Positions 1 to 7,201 are shown, numbered from the stretch's first letter. The stretch is 20,444 bases of DNA from Planctomycetaceae bacterium (GCA_003509805.1 DOMV01000137.1:1-20444); one strand, 5' to 3'. Made by a program: numbers and translations. The notes: generated by a model not told the origin, from the letters alone.

Positions 1-789
1 GTCGGCGTCGGTTGTATCAAGCCCGGTACGGCCTACAATTACCTCGGTTCGAGCAGTTGGGTCGCCCTGACCGTCGAGAAGCCGATCGTCGATGAAAAAA
101 TGCGGACGATGAACTGGGCGCACGTCGTCCCCGGCTACCTGCACCCGTCCGGTTCTGTGCAAACGGCCGGTTCGGCATACCATTGGCTCAAAGAGGAAAT
201 CTGTACGGAAGAAGTCGCCGAAGCGAAACGAAGCGGGAAAAACGTGTACGAGTTGATGAATGCGCTGGTCGAGAGCAGTCGGCCCGGCGCCGGCGGCCTC
301 CTCTTTTTGCCCTACCTGCTCGGGGAACGTTCTCCCCGGTGGAACCCCGACGCGCGGGGCGCATTCATCGGCTTGTCCTTGACGACCAAACGCGCCGACG
401 TCGTTCGCAGCGTCATGGAAGGAATTACGTACAACCTGGGGGTGATCGTTTCGATTTTCAGGAATCACGTCCCGATCGAGGCGATGACGGTCATCGGCGG
501 CGGGGCGAAATCGGCGACCTGGCTTCAAATGATGGCCGACATATACGACGTGAAAATCCGGAAACCGAACTGTCTTGAGGAGGCGACCGCAATGGGAGCG
601 GCCGTCGTCGGGGGCGTCGGCGTCGGGCTGTTCAAAAATTTTGAAGCGATCGACCGCTTCATCCGCATCGAGGAAATCGTCGAACCGAATCGGGAAACAC
701 AGAAGGAATACGCCCGGATGAAACCCCTGTTCGAAAAGGCGTATTTTTCCCTTGTCGATTTGTTCGGCGATTTGGCGAAACTGTGCTGA
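1..789 (+). CDS. FGGY-family carbohydrate kinase, xylulokinase-like (3' part)
   Basis: The reading frame is open from the first base, so only the C-terminal ~262 residues are present; the family is usually ~500 residues. These kinases phosphorylate a sugar with ATP in the cytoplasm; xylulokinase makes D-xylulose 5-phosphate. The fragment shows the second actin-like domain: a glycine/serine segment near the start (YLGSSSW), GERSPRWNPDARGAF, a full match to the FGGY C-terminal signature (GAFIGLSLTTKRAD then VVRSVMEG), and the ATP-site segment GGGAKSATWLQMMAD. The C-terminal EATAMGAA motif is also typical. Xylulokinase is the best guess from the GERSP...GAFIGL pattern, but other FGGY sugars (gluconate, ribulose, fuculose) cannot be excluded without the N-terminal sugar-binding half. 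The gene stops at 787-789 and no downstream partner follows on this strand. Confidence 0.82.
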   Translation, partial: VGVGCIKPGTAYNYLGSSSWVALTVEKPIVDEKMRTMNWAHVVPGYLHPSGSVQTAGSAYHWLKEEICTEEVAEAKRSGKNVYELMNALVESSRPGAGGLLFLPYLLGERSPRWNPDARGAFIGLSLTTKRADVVRSVMEGITYNLGVIVSIFRNHVPIEAMTVIGGGAKSATWLQMMADIYDVKIRKPNCLEEATAMGAAVVGGVGVGLFKNFEAIDRFIRIEEIVEPNRETQKEYARMKPLFEKAYFSLVDLFGDLAKLC

Positions 790-1058
790 GGGTCGATCAT
801 GATTGACGCACGCATCAATTTTGCCCCGTTGGATATACTGGAAACACGATGGCAACGGGCATTCGGTCAAGCATGGTCGCAATGCCGCGAGGCTTCCTCC
901 GTTGCCGCCGCATTCACATTTTTTTCGCGGATCGATATCAAAAACCCGGCGGACACATCAAGGTGATGATTGAGAAGGCCGGGGACATTATCCGTCCCTT
1001 CCGCACGAGATCGACGCCGCGATTGATTTCGTCCTGAAATCGACCGGAGAATGATCTT
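790..1058. other. intergenic region with a decayed repeat end
   Basis: This is 269 bases between the sugar kinase stop and the convergent lipoprotein stop. It holds a degraded left end of the family 1 repeat (832-872). A 55-codon open frame from 799 to 966 and another at 849-1037 run straight through that repeat, have no Shine-Dalgarno site and give no recognisable protein. No terminator hairpin is obvious. Confidence 0.5.
832..872 (+). repeat. family 1 repeat, decayed left-end fragment
   Basis: The segment reads as ATACTGGAAACACGATGG followed by a CATTCGGTCAAG block. It matches the first ~40 bases of the family 1 repeats at 2588, 10048, 11944 and 15856 with several substitutions. The rest of the element is missing, so this is a remnant. 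Confidence 0.65.
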
Positions 1059-1994
1059 TCACGGATCGGTCCATGATTCGTTCCCATGGTCGTTTCCGTT
1101 GAACACCCCGTCTTTCGGGGTGCTCGCCAGCCGGATGGCGACCAGTTTCTGCTCCGTGTCGCCGATCGCGCGCGTGAAAAAATAACGGCCGATCCCGGTC
1201 GGCAACTCGGAAGCGGGGCCGATCAACAGCCATTGCCCCGGTAACAATCGTGCGGAAACGGTCAGGTTTTCGAACGCCTTGGTCGGTTTCCTGGCCGTGG
1301 GAACGATGGCGCCGCCGATGATCGGCAATTGCGTCTGGACGTCGCCGAATTCCAGTTCCGGGATCAATTGAAAATGGACGTGCCCGTCGTTGAGCGGCGT
1401 CGCCGTCACGGCCAGGTATCCAAGGGCGTCGCGATAGGAACGGCCGGAGATTCGTCCCCGATCGGATTCGAAAATCGGGATTTCCGGCAAACGATCCATA
1501 TAAGGGGCGATCAGCGACCTCATGCCGGGCTGAAGTTGAATGGATTGCCGCCGGCTCAACGGTTCGGTGATTCGCTGATCGACCGCGATCCCGCTCGGAT
1601 CGAGCGACGCAAGTTCGACGTTTTCCGGCGATTTGAGGCCGAGTAGTTTTGACAGGGCGGGCGACATGTTCACCCCGAGCACGGCGACGCGGATTCCATT
1701 GTCGAGCAGGTCGCGGCGCAGCAGGACGGGAAACGCCAGGTCGTCCGCTTCGCGCCAAAGGGATTGGAGGGCTGCGCGCTCCGCATACGGGACCCGGATG
1801 ATGAACAGCTCGACGCCTGCCGCATTCGCGTTGGAGCGGATATCCCTTAACGGGGATCGACCGCCTTGCGAGGCAGGAACCGCGTTTTTGGGCCAAAATG
1901 TCGGAACCGCTCCGCAGCCGATCGCGAAAAACGGCAATGCGATCAACAAGACGGCGATCAGGAATACGACGGGCACGCATCGGCGACCGTTCAT
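1059..1994 (-). CDS. planctomycete-type lipoprotein of unknown function
   Basis: The 311-residue product from the ATG at 1994 begins with a short basic n-region (MNGRR), a hydrophobic stretch and a lipobox ending FAIGC, so it should be exported and lipidated at Cys27. A longer form from 2039 adds 15 polar residues that would be odd before a signal peptide, which is why the inner ATG is preferred. Neither start has a clear Shine-Dalgarno site. The mature part is soluble. A segment near the middle (YLAVTATPLNDGHVHFQLIPELEFGDVQTQ, split here as two blocks: YLAVTATPLNDGHVHFQL and IPELEFGDVQTQ) resembles secretin-type beta-strand repeats, but this is only an impression. No function is recognised. 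The gene is convergent with the sugar kinase, and a family 1 repeat lies just upstream, its end only ~65 bases from the start. Confidence 0.7.
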   Translation of the reverse strand: MNGRRCVPVVFLIAVLLIALPFFAIGCGAVPTFWPKNAVPASQGGRSPLRDIRSNANAAGVELFIIRVPYAERAALQSLWREADDLAFPVLLRRDLLDNGIRVAVLGVNMSPALSKLLGLKSPENVELASLDPSGIAVDQRITEPLSRRQSIQLQPGMRSLIAPYMDRLPEIPIFESDRGRISGRSYRDALGYLAVTATPLNDGHVHFQLIPELEFGDVQTQLPIIGGAIVPTARKPTKAFENLTVSARLLPGQWLLIGPASELPTGIGRYFFTRAIGDTEQKLVAIRLASTPKDGVFNGNDHGNESWTDP

Positions 1995-2059
1995 CACCGT
2001 GCGGCGAGTGATATTCCTGTTGTCCTGTTGTTCGCGCATTTTTACGTTACGTACTGAAA

Positions 2060-2230
2060 TATACTGTCAACGGCATGACAATCCTCCCTCGCACAATCCC
2101 GCGTATAGCCGCCTGCCGCTCGAACGATCCGCGTAAATACTTTTTTCAGTATATTAACAAAAGTTGGGGTGAGTGAGTGCGGCAGGCAGACTTGACCGAA
2201 TGTCTGTTCTTATCGCGTTTCCCGTAGATA
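2060..2230 (-). repeat. family 1 palindromic repeat (MITE-like), full copy, subtype b
   Basis: In reverse complement it starts near TATCTACGGGAAACGCGAT and ends CCGTTGACAGTATA. It carries the inner palindrome arms GCCTGCCGC and GCGGCAGGC. The centre differs from copies 2588, 10048 and 11944: it has a TTTTGTTAATATACTG-type core rather than TTTGTATAATGACATAA, and shares this with the copy at 15856. It faces copy 2588-2749 in inverted orientation. Confidence 0.8.
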
Positions 2231-2362
2231 CCGAAAATCAATCTTGGGGCAACCGCCTCTCCTGATACCGGCGGACTGTAGCAAAACGAGGGAATCCGGT
2301 CAATATCAAATCGGCAACCCCGGCAAGGCCGGGACGCCGGGATGGGCCGGGTTCCAAGCCGG
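2231..2362. other. GC-rich intergenic spacer with short inverted repeats
   Basis: There is no coding frame with recognisable content. Several CCGGC/GCCGG blocks at about 2313-2360 can pair with each other in more than one way. This stretch lies just upstream of the strong promoter at 2363. Part of it (around 2350-2366, CCAAGCCGGTTGA) resembles the family 2 repeat end CCGAAGCCGGTTGA, so the -35 box may descend from a repeat. Confidence 0.4.
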
Positions 2363-2390
2363 TTGACAAAGAACGAATGACGATTATACT
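2363..2390 (+). promoter_or_regulatory. strong sigma-70-type promoter
   Basis: TTGACA (2363-2368), 16-base spacer, TATACT (2385-2390). The -35 box is perfect and the -10 box differs by one base. Transcription would start near 2397. The nearest gene downstream is rsmG at 2782, so either a long leader or a separate RNA is made. Confidence 0.65.
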
Positions 2391-2396
2391 TTGGGC

Positions 2397-2587
2397 TGGA
2401 GCTTGTTTTTCGATAATCCCAGGATGGGTTTCTTTCCTGTAGGTCGCTGGAACGTGTCGACCCGAATGAACAATGACGACAAAGCCCGACGATTCGATGG
2501 GGTAAGGCAATGTAACCTTATCGCATCCGTTCTCCGTCGATGCGCTGCGCTCCTTACCGGCGGTTAGTCCGGGCTCTTGGGCGAACT
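2397..2587 (+). ncRNA. candidate structured non-coding RNA or long rsmG leader
   Basis: About 190 bases follow a near-consensus promoter and contain no plausible gene. The clearest structure is a hairpin at 2496-2527: two 12-base arms (GATGGGGTAAGG and CCTTATCGCATC) around the loop CAATGTAA, with one G-G mismatch and one G-U pair. The same GGTAAGG can instead pair perfectly with CCTTACC at about 2552-2558, so two mutually exclusive folds are possible. Smaller hairpins are CAGGA/TCCTG and TGTCG/CGACA. The 5' blocks GGGCT and GGAGC can pair with 3' AGTCC and GCTCC, which would close the whole molecule. The length suits 6S RNA, but no diagnostic motif of 6S, SRP RNA, RNase P or tmRNA was found. 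No intrinsic terminator is visible before the repeat at 2588. Confidence 0.35.
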
Positions 2588-2749
2588 TATACTGGAAATG
2601 CGATGAAAACGGACATTCGGTCAAGTCTGCCTGCCGCACGCACTCGACTCTAACTTCGGTTTGTATAATGACATAAGCGGATCGTTCGAGCGGCAGGCGG
2701 CTATACGCGGGATTGTGCGCGGGAGGATTATCATGCCGTTGACGGTATA
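2588..2749 (+). repeat. family 1 palindromic repeat (MITE-like), full copy
   Basis: It starts TATACTGGAAATGCGATG and ends CCGTTGACGGTATA. The end, reverse-complemented, is TATACCGTCAACGGCATGA, so the two ends form imperfect terminal inverted repeats. The inner arms GCCTGCCGC and GCGGCAGGC are perfect complements. A TATAAT box lies at 2664-2669. The element sits directly upstream of rsmG and could affect its expression. Confidence 0.85.
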
Positions 2750-2781
2750 ACAAGCGAACTTAACAGAGGAAATCGATTTCG

Positions 2782-3432
2782 ATGAACGACGACGCCCCGT
2801 TGCTTGACGCGCTGGAACAAAACGAGATTACACTCTCCAGGACCAAGGTGCGCCGCATCCACGAATATTGCCGCCTCCTTTGGGAGTGGAACGACAAGCT
2901 GAATTTGACGCGGCACACGGATTATGCAAAATTCGTGGGTCGGGACCTGGTCGATTCGATGCGTTTGGCCGAACTGCTGGAAAAAGGGGAACATGTTCTC
3001 GACGTCGGGACCGGCGGCGGCGTGCCCGGCGTGTTGCTGGCGATCCTCCGGCCCGATCTTCGTGTCGAACTTTGTGATTCGACCGGTAAAAAAGCCGTCG
3101 CGGTCGGTGACATCCTGACGCGGATGAAGCTGGACATCCCGGTCTGGAACGGGAAGGCCCAAGACCTTCTCAAGGTACACCGTTTCAATACGCTGGTCGT
3201 CCGTGCCGTTGCCAGAATGCCGAAATTGTTGGATTGGTTCGCCCCCCATTGGCAGAAGTTCGACCGCATCCTCATGATGAAAGGTCCCTCGTGGATTGAA
3301 GAACGGGGCGAATCCCGTCATTTCGGCAAAATGAGCAATCTTGCCCTTCGCAAGCTCGCTTCCTACCCGATTCCGGGCAGCGAAAAGGAAAGCGTCATTT
3401 TGCAAATTTCCCAAAAAAGCCGTTCGAAATAA
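2782..3432 (+). CDS. rsmG: 16S rRNA (guanine-N7)-methyltransferase RsmG (GidB)
   Basis: The 216-residue protein has the normal RsmG length. RsmG uses S-adenosylmethionine to methylate N7 of G527 (E. coli numbering) in the 530 loop of 16S rRNA. Visible features are the NLT...F..RDLVDSM segment (residues 41-60), the SAM-binding glycine motif VLDVGTGGGVPG (72-83), the acidic strand end with DSTGKK (99-104), and VRAVARM (140-146). An AGAGGA block 12-17 bases before the ATG is a distant ribosome-binding site. Loss of RsmG is known to give low-level streptomycin resistance; here the enzyme looks intact. It does not lie next to mnmG or parAB as in many bacteria. The MATE gene follows after 62 bases on the same strand. 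Confidence 0.93.
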   Translation: MNDDAPLLDALEQNEITLSRTKVRRIHEYCRLLWEWNDKLNLTRHTDYAKFVGRDLVDSMRLAELLEKGEHVLDVGTGGGVPGVLLAILRPDLRVELCDSTGKKAVAVGDILTRMKLDIPVWNGKAQDLLKVHRFNTLVVRAVARMPKLLDWFAPHWQKFDRILMMKGPSWIEERGESRHFGKMSNLALRKLASYPIPGSEKESVILQISQKSRSK

Positions 3433-3436
3433 TATT

Positions 3437-3482
3437 CCGGGAACACCGTTCCCGGCTCGTGACGCCCATTTTTTGAGGCGTC
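3437..3482 (+). terminator. two adjacent hairpins between rsmG and the MATE gene
   Basis: Hairpin 1 has perfect 7-base arms CCGGGAA (3437-3443) and TTCCCGG (3449-3455). Hairpin 2 has arms GACGCC (3461-3466) and GGCGTC (3477-3482) and six T residues in its loop. The T-run is 15 bases after hairpin 1 rather than directly after it, so this is not a classical terminator. Partial termination or mRNA stabilisation is possible. Confidence 0.35.
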
Positions 3483-3494
3483 CTTATCAAAGAC

Positions 3495-4949
3495 ATGTTG
3501 ACGATTTTCCATAAACAGTGGTGGACACGCGATTGCGGCGGCCTTGAGGTGATGCGGCTCGCGGTGCCGATGGTCATTTCGGCCGGCTCCATCTCTCTCA
3601 TGACGTTCACCGACCGGGTGTTCCTGATGTGGTTCCACAAGGATGCGATGACCGCCTCGATGCAGGCGGGCCTCTTCTTCTGGATGCTCCTCTCGTTGCC
3701 GCACGCGACGGCGGCCTACACGAATACCTTCGTCGCCCAATACAACGGCTGCGGACATCATGAACGTATCGGGCCGGTCGTATGGCAGGGGATTTTCTTT
3801 TCATTCCTGCTGATGCCGTTTTACTTCGTCGTTGAACCGTGGATCGGATTGGCGTTCGAAATGTTCGGGCACGATCCCTTCCTTGCGGGTATGGAACGGA
3901 GTTACCTGAAAATCGTCCTGTGGAGCGCCGGGGTTTCCATCGCCTCCGAAGCGGTCGCGTCGTTTTTTTACGGACGCGGTAAAATGCACGTCGTCATGAA
4001 CGTCAACCTGGTCTGTGTTTTCCTGAATGCCGGGCTCGATTGGTGCATGATTTTCGGGCACATGGGTTTTCCCGCTTGGGGACTCGAAGGAGCCGCCGTT
4101 GCGACCGTGCTTTCCCAATGGGTGCGTTTGATGATACTTTTGGGGTTGGTCGCATGGGAAAACGGCCGGGGCGACCGTTTCGGTTTCCTCCGGGGATGTC
4201 GTTTCGATTTTCCGCTCCTGGGCCGCCTGCTTTATTTCGGTCTCGCCAGCGGCGTCCAGGTTTTTTCGGATGCGACGGCGTTCACAATTTTCGTGCTGCT
4301 CATCGGTTCGGAATCTTTTGCGGGAAGCGGTCTGGGCAAACAGGCGGCCAACGCTTCCTCGATCGCCTTCACGCTCAACATGTTTACCTTTTTACCGATC
4401 GTCGGAACGGGAATCGCGGTAACAACCCTGGTCGGCAACCGGATCGGACACAAACAGCCCGATTTGGCGCAGAGGGCCACGGTTACCGCCCTGGTCCTGG
4501 CCGTGGTTTACTCCGCCTTTTTCGGCATGATCTACCTTTTGGCGCCCGGCTTTTTGCTCCAGGCGTTCGAAATCTACGCGGAAAATCCCGTCGAATTCGA
4601 GGCGATCAGGCCGCTCACGATTCATTTGCTTTGGTTTGTCGCCCTGTACCTGTTTTTCGACGCGCTGACGATCATTTTCTCCTCCGCGCTCAAAGGGGCT
4701 GGCGATACGACCTTCGTGATGATAACCACCTGTTTGATCGTTCCCCTGTTGCCTGTGTTGAGTTTCGCGGGAATTTATTTCGCGGGATTCGGGCTCTATT
4801 GGTGTTGGAGTGTCCTTGCCGGCTGGGTGATCATTTTCGCCGCCGTCTTCTGGCAGCGGTTTCGCCGGGGAAAATGGAAGAAAATGCAGGTAATCGAACG
4901 GGAAATGATTGAAAATCAGGTCCTGGTGGAGAATAATTGTTTGTACTGA
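3495..4949 (+). CDS. MATE-family multidrug/toxin efflux transporter
   Basis: The 484-residue, very hydrophobic protein has about twelve predicted membrane segments in two halves, the usual size of MATE (NorM-type) Na+/H+-coupled antiporters that export cationic drugs or metabolites through the inner membrane. Family features include the N-terminal MRLAVPMVISAGSISLMTFTDRVF helix (split: MRLAVPMVISAG, SISLMTFTDRVF), the GWGLEGAA-like AWGLEGAAVATVLSQW segment at the end of the first half, VGNRIGH in the second half, and the LKGAGDTTFVM loop, all typical. The ligand cannot be predicted. A weak GAGGCG block precedes the start. It may be cotranscribed with rsmG. The last codons TTG TAC TGA merge into a palindromic repeat, so the end of the protein has probably been set by that repeat. 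Confidence 0.88.
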   Translation: MLTIFHKQWWTRDCGGLEVMRLAVPMVISAGSISLMTFTDRVFLMWFHKDAMTASMQAGLFFWMLLSLPHATAAYTNTFVAQYNGCGHHERIGPVVWQGIFFSFLLMPFYFVVEPWIGLAFEMFGHDPFLAGMERSYLKIVLWSAGVSIASEAVASFFYGRGKMHVVMNVNLVCVFLNAGLDWCMIFGHMGFPAWGLEGAAVATVLSQWVRLMILLGLVAWENGRGDRFGFLRGCRFDFPLLGRLLYFGLASGVQVFSDATAFTIFVLLIGSESFAGSGLGKQAANASSIAFTLNMFTFLPIVGTGIAVTTLVGNRIGHKQPDLAQRATVTALVLAVVYSAFFGMIYLLAPGFLLQAFEIYAENPVEFEAIRPLTIHLLWFVALYLFFDALTIIFSSALKGAGDTTFVMITTCLIVPLLPVLSFAGIYFAGFGLYWCWSVLAGWVIIFAAVFWQRFRRGKWKKMQVIEREMIENQVLVENNCLY

Positions 4950-5008
4950 AAGCGGTTGAAATTTCCCGAAACCGACGGTTCGGGAAATTTCAATTGTTTG
5001 GCAGTATA
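4945..5008 (+). repeat. family 3 compact palindrome at the MATE stop codon
   Basis: The core is a perfect 15-bp stem, TTGAAATTTCCCGAA (4956-4970) and its complement (4979-4993), around the loop ACCGACGG. Outer ends are TACTG and CAGTATA. The arms match the TTGAAATTTCCCGAAGCC part of family 2, so this looks like a deletion derivative. In RNA it would be a very stable hairpin followed by TTGTTTGG and may serve as a terminator for the MATE gene. It overlaps the stop codon (4947-4949). Confidence 0.75.
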
Positions 5009-5086
5009 CACAAACAGAAGTCAGGGACGAGTGAGTGCGGCAGGCGGACTTGACCGCATGTTCGTTTTCGTCGCGTTTCCAGCATA
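5005..5086 (-). repeat. family 1 repeat, left-half copy
   Basis: On the minus strand it matches the first ~80 bases of family 1, from the GGAAACGCGACGAAAACG block to the CTGTTTGTGTATA centre, with the GCCTGCCGC arm but without the second arm. It is fused directly to the family 3 palindrome on its left. It forms most of the leader of the next gene. Confidence 0.7.
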
Positions 5087-5108
5087 AACACAAAGAAAGG
5101 TTTTTTTC

Positions 5109-6353
5109 ATGAAAAACGTCTGTTTTCCGATCCTGTTTTGGATCGCACTTTTCCCGGTCGTACCGACGGCGAACGCTCAGGAATCGGGCTCCGAAGCGAC
5201 CGCCGCCCCGGCAACGCCGATCGTGGTCGTCGATCAGCCCGGAGCGAATAAGTCGACCTTGGAGGAGATATTTACGGTCCCCGAAGGTAAATCGCCCGAA
5301 GAATTGCTCCGATTTCTCAGTGAAGCGCGAAACAAAGGAATCAAGGCAACCCTCACTCCGGACAGTACGCAGGAGGAGATGATGGCGTTCCAGACGAAAT
5401 TCGTCGCCTTGATGGGGCGTGTCGCCGACAAGATCATCGCCTCGCAGGCGAAAGAGCCCGTCATGGAGCAGGCGTATCAACTCAAGATGATTTCCCTTTC
5501 CGCCGCGATGGATGAAGACCCGAAAAAAGAAGCGGAATTCATCGCTCTGCTTGAAACGCTTGAAAAGCTCGGCAACCATGAAGACCTTCTCGTCGAGGGA
5601 AATGCGGTCCTGCTCGCCAAACGGATCGAAGCGATTCAAAGACGGGAAGCGGAAAAACTCGCCGTCGAAGACATTATCAAGCTGAAAGACGAGGTGAAGG
5701 CGTTTCTCACGAAAAATCCGTTTCCCGATTTCGCGGGAATCGCGACCATGCTCATGGAATGTGCCGACCTGGTCGCCGAAACCCGGAAGGACCCTGCGTT
5801 CGGCGAATCGGTTCGGAAAGAAATGACGCGGTTTTTCCTCGAATCCGCGACGCCGGAGATGCGGGAAGTGGGCAAATTTTTCGAAGGTGCCGCCCGGCGT
5901 GCCATCGGCAAGGCGATCGTGTTGCAGGGCATGACCGTCGACGACAAGGAATTCGACTGGAAGGCTTATCGGGGCAAAGTCGTCCTGATCGACTTCTGGG
6001 CAAGTTGGTGCCAGCCGTGTATCGCGCTTTATCCCGAGTTGGTCAAATTGTACGAAAAGAACAAAGAACGGGGACTCGAAGTCGTCGGTGTCGGCGTCCG
6101 CGATAAAACGGACAATCTTCTCGCCTTCATGAAAACCAACAAAACGCCGTGGACGGTGATCTCCGACGAGGCGACGATCGCCAAAAAAATGCCGGGCTTG
6201 GACGAATACTACGGCCTCGAAGGCGTTCCGACCTTGATCGTGGTCGATCGGGCCGGCGCGATCGCCTACGTCGCGGTCGGTGAAGAGGTTCCGCCGGAAT
6301 TGATCGAAAAACTATTGGCGGAAAAGGTTGCGGGTGGAATGAATAATGAATAG
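5109..6353 (+). CDS. secreted TlpA-like thioredoxin-fold protein
   Basis: The 414-residue protein has a signal peptide (MKNVCFPILFWIALF then a cut after TANA, residue 23), an alpha-helical, lysine/glutamate-rich region of ~230 residues, and a C-terminal thioredoxin fold from about residue 260. The active site is W300-C301-Q-P-C304 in DFWASWCQPC, and the cis-proline loop is GVPTLIVVD. TlpA/ResA-like proteins reduce or oxidise disulfides outside the cytoplasm; the WCxPC site is intact. A long N-terminal helical domain ahead of the TlpA domain is common in planctomycetes; its partner is unknown. An AAAGG site lies 8 bases before the ATG. The last codons and the stop lie in a heptamer repeat (see 6340). 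Confidence 0.87.
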   Translation: MKNVCFPILFWIALFPVVPTANAQESGSEATAAPATPIVVVDQPGANKSTLEEIFTVPEGKSPEELLRFLSEARNKGIKATLTPDSTQEEMMAFQTKFVALMGRVADKIIASQAKEPVMEQAYQLKMISLSAAMDEDPKKEAEFIALLETLEKLGNHEDLLVEGNAVLLAKRIEAIQRREAEKLAVEDIIKLKDEVKAFLTKNPFPDFAGIATMLMECADLVAETRKDPAFGESVRKEMTRFFLESATPEMREVGKFFEGAARRAIGKAIVLQGMTVDDKEFDWKAYRGKVVLIDFWASWCQPCIALYPELVKLYEKNKERGLEVVGVGVRDKTDNLLAFMKTNKTPWTVISDEATIAKKMPGLDEYYGLEGVPTLIVVDRAGAIAYVAVGEEVPPELIEKLLAEKVAGGMNNE

Positions 6354-6360
6354 TGAACAG
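6340..6360 (+). repeat. heptamer tandem repeat
   Basis: Three consecutive 7-base units, TGAATAA, TGAATAG, TGAACAG, followed by TGTGGGG. They encode the C-terminal Met-Asn-Asn-Glu and the TAG stop of the thioredoxin-like gene. A related heptamer array is at 16004. Confidence 0.6.
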
Positions 6361-6457
6361 TGTGGGGGACGCAAGCGTATCCTGTATTACGACGGTCGAG
6401 TCGCGTGTACCCTGAAATTTTCCCTTATTCATTCTCTCCTTCGGTTCCGGCGGGATG

Positions 6458-7144
6458 CTACCGCCGCGGGTTCCATTCCGGAATCGAGGGGGATGCGACC
6501 GGCCGGTCGTTTCCGATCAACGGCGGTTCGGTGGAAAGCGTTCCGTTTGAAGAGGTGTTCATCGACGGTGCCCGAACGGTTCGTGTCGACGGCGGGAGGA
6601 CGCTTGAAGGCGTCCGAGGAATGCGGATGCCATCCGGCGGTTGGGAAGAGCCGTCATTACCCTCCGGAATCACAACCTCGGGCGGGGCGTAATCGTCACC
6701 GAAATCCGGCGCCGCATCGGGCGTCGCAAAAGAACGCGGACGACGGCCCGCTCCAAAAGCCGGGGAACGAACGCTTTGTGTACCCGAGTCGCCGGAATTC
6801 AATTGTTCGCGCAGCGTATCGTTTTCCCGAACCGCGTCGACCAATTGCCCATGCGTAACATACAGGGCGTCCTCCAATTTCTGGTTTTCCTGCATCAGGA
6901 GCGAACGGTCGACCTCGTACTGGTATTTGCTGACACATCCGGCGCAACAGAACGTCGAAACAATCAGCAAAATGCGGAAGGCGGCTGAAATTTTCCGAAG
7001 CCGGCGGTTCGAGAGCGTGTCATCGAGAAACAACGCTGCGCGAAGGTCAAACGAGCGGTCGGCCGGAGGACGACTTGCCGGGAATCGGTTTGCGGAAAGT
7101 TCGCTCGCGTTCCGTGTACGAAAAATGATCCTGTAATTCATCAC
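6458..7144 (-). CDS. coiled-coil lipoprotein of planctomycete type
   Basis: From the GTG at 7144 the product is 228 residues; an AAGGA site six bases upstream supports this start (an ATG follows at 7141). A hydrophobic stretch ILLIVSTFCCAGC gives a lipobox with Cys70, after which comes a coiled coil (EVDRSLLMQENQKLEDALYV, THGQLVDAVRENDTLREQL), then a proline/serine-rich, disordered tail ending PEWNPRR. The coiled coil and the W-x-P-x-R end are familiar from uncharacterised planctomycete proteins. Sixty residues before the hydrophobic core is too long for a normal signal peptide, so true translation may start near 6990, or the signal acts internally. Residues 46-56 (NRRLRKISAAF) are encoded by a family 2 repeat fragment, which supplies the basic n-region. 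No function is known. Confidence 0.65.
   Translation of the reverse strand: MMNYRIIFRTRNASELSANRFPASRPPADRSFDLRAALFLDDTLSNRRLRKISAAFRILLIVSTFCCAGCVSKYQYEVDRSLLMQENQKLEDALYVTHGQLVDAVRENDTLREQLNSGDSGTQSVRSPAFGAGRRPRSFATPDAAPDFGDDYAPPEVVIPEGNDGSSQPPDGIRIPRTPSSVLPPSTRTVRAPSMNTSSNGTLSTEPPLIGNDRPVASPSIPEWNPRR
6979..7012 (-). repeat. family 2 repeat fragment inside a lipoprotein gene
   Basis: The plus strand reads GGCGGCTGAAATTTTCCG then AAGCCGGCGGTTCGAG. It matches the TTGAAATTTCCCGAAGCCGACG part of family 2 at 12999-13116 with a few changes. Being in frame, it encodes part of the basic region before the hydrophobic segment of the lipoprotein. Confidence 0.55.
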
Positions 7145-7184
7145 GGTGCATCCTTGCGGTCCGTGTGGACAAGTAAAGCGTTCC

Positions 7185-7201
7185 CCGCGCCCGAGGCGCG
7201 G
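7185..7201 (-). terminator. GC-rich hairpin downstream of clpP2
   Basis: Perfect 7-base arms CCGCGCC and GGCGCGG flank a 3-base loop, about 85 bases after the clpP2 stop on the minus strand. No T-run follows, so intrinsic termination is doubtful. The rest of the 7145-7285 gap shows nothing else clear. Confidence 0.25.

Noticed and set aside
799..966. A 55-codon frame after the sugar kinase
   Set aside because: It runs through a decayed repeat end, has no ribosome site and no recognisable sequence.
2555..2580. AGTCCGGGCTC, similar to the conserved RNase P RNA segment GAAAGTCCGGGCTCC
   Set aside because: The preceding GAGGAAA and the matching 3' ACAGAA motif are absent, and the stretch is far too short for RNase P RNA.
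2238..2753. A 171-codon minus-strand frame over the inverted repeat region
   Set aside because: It begins inside a family 1 repeat whose other copies give the same residues by chance (the AYVIIQTEV-type string), and nothing is recognised in it.
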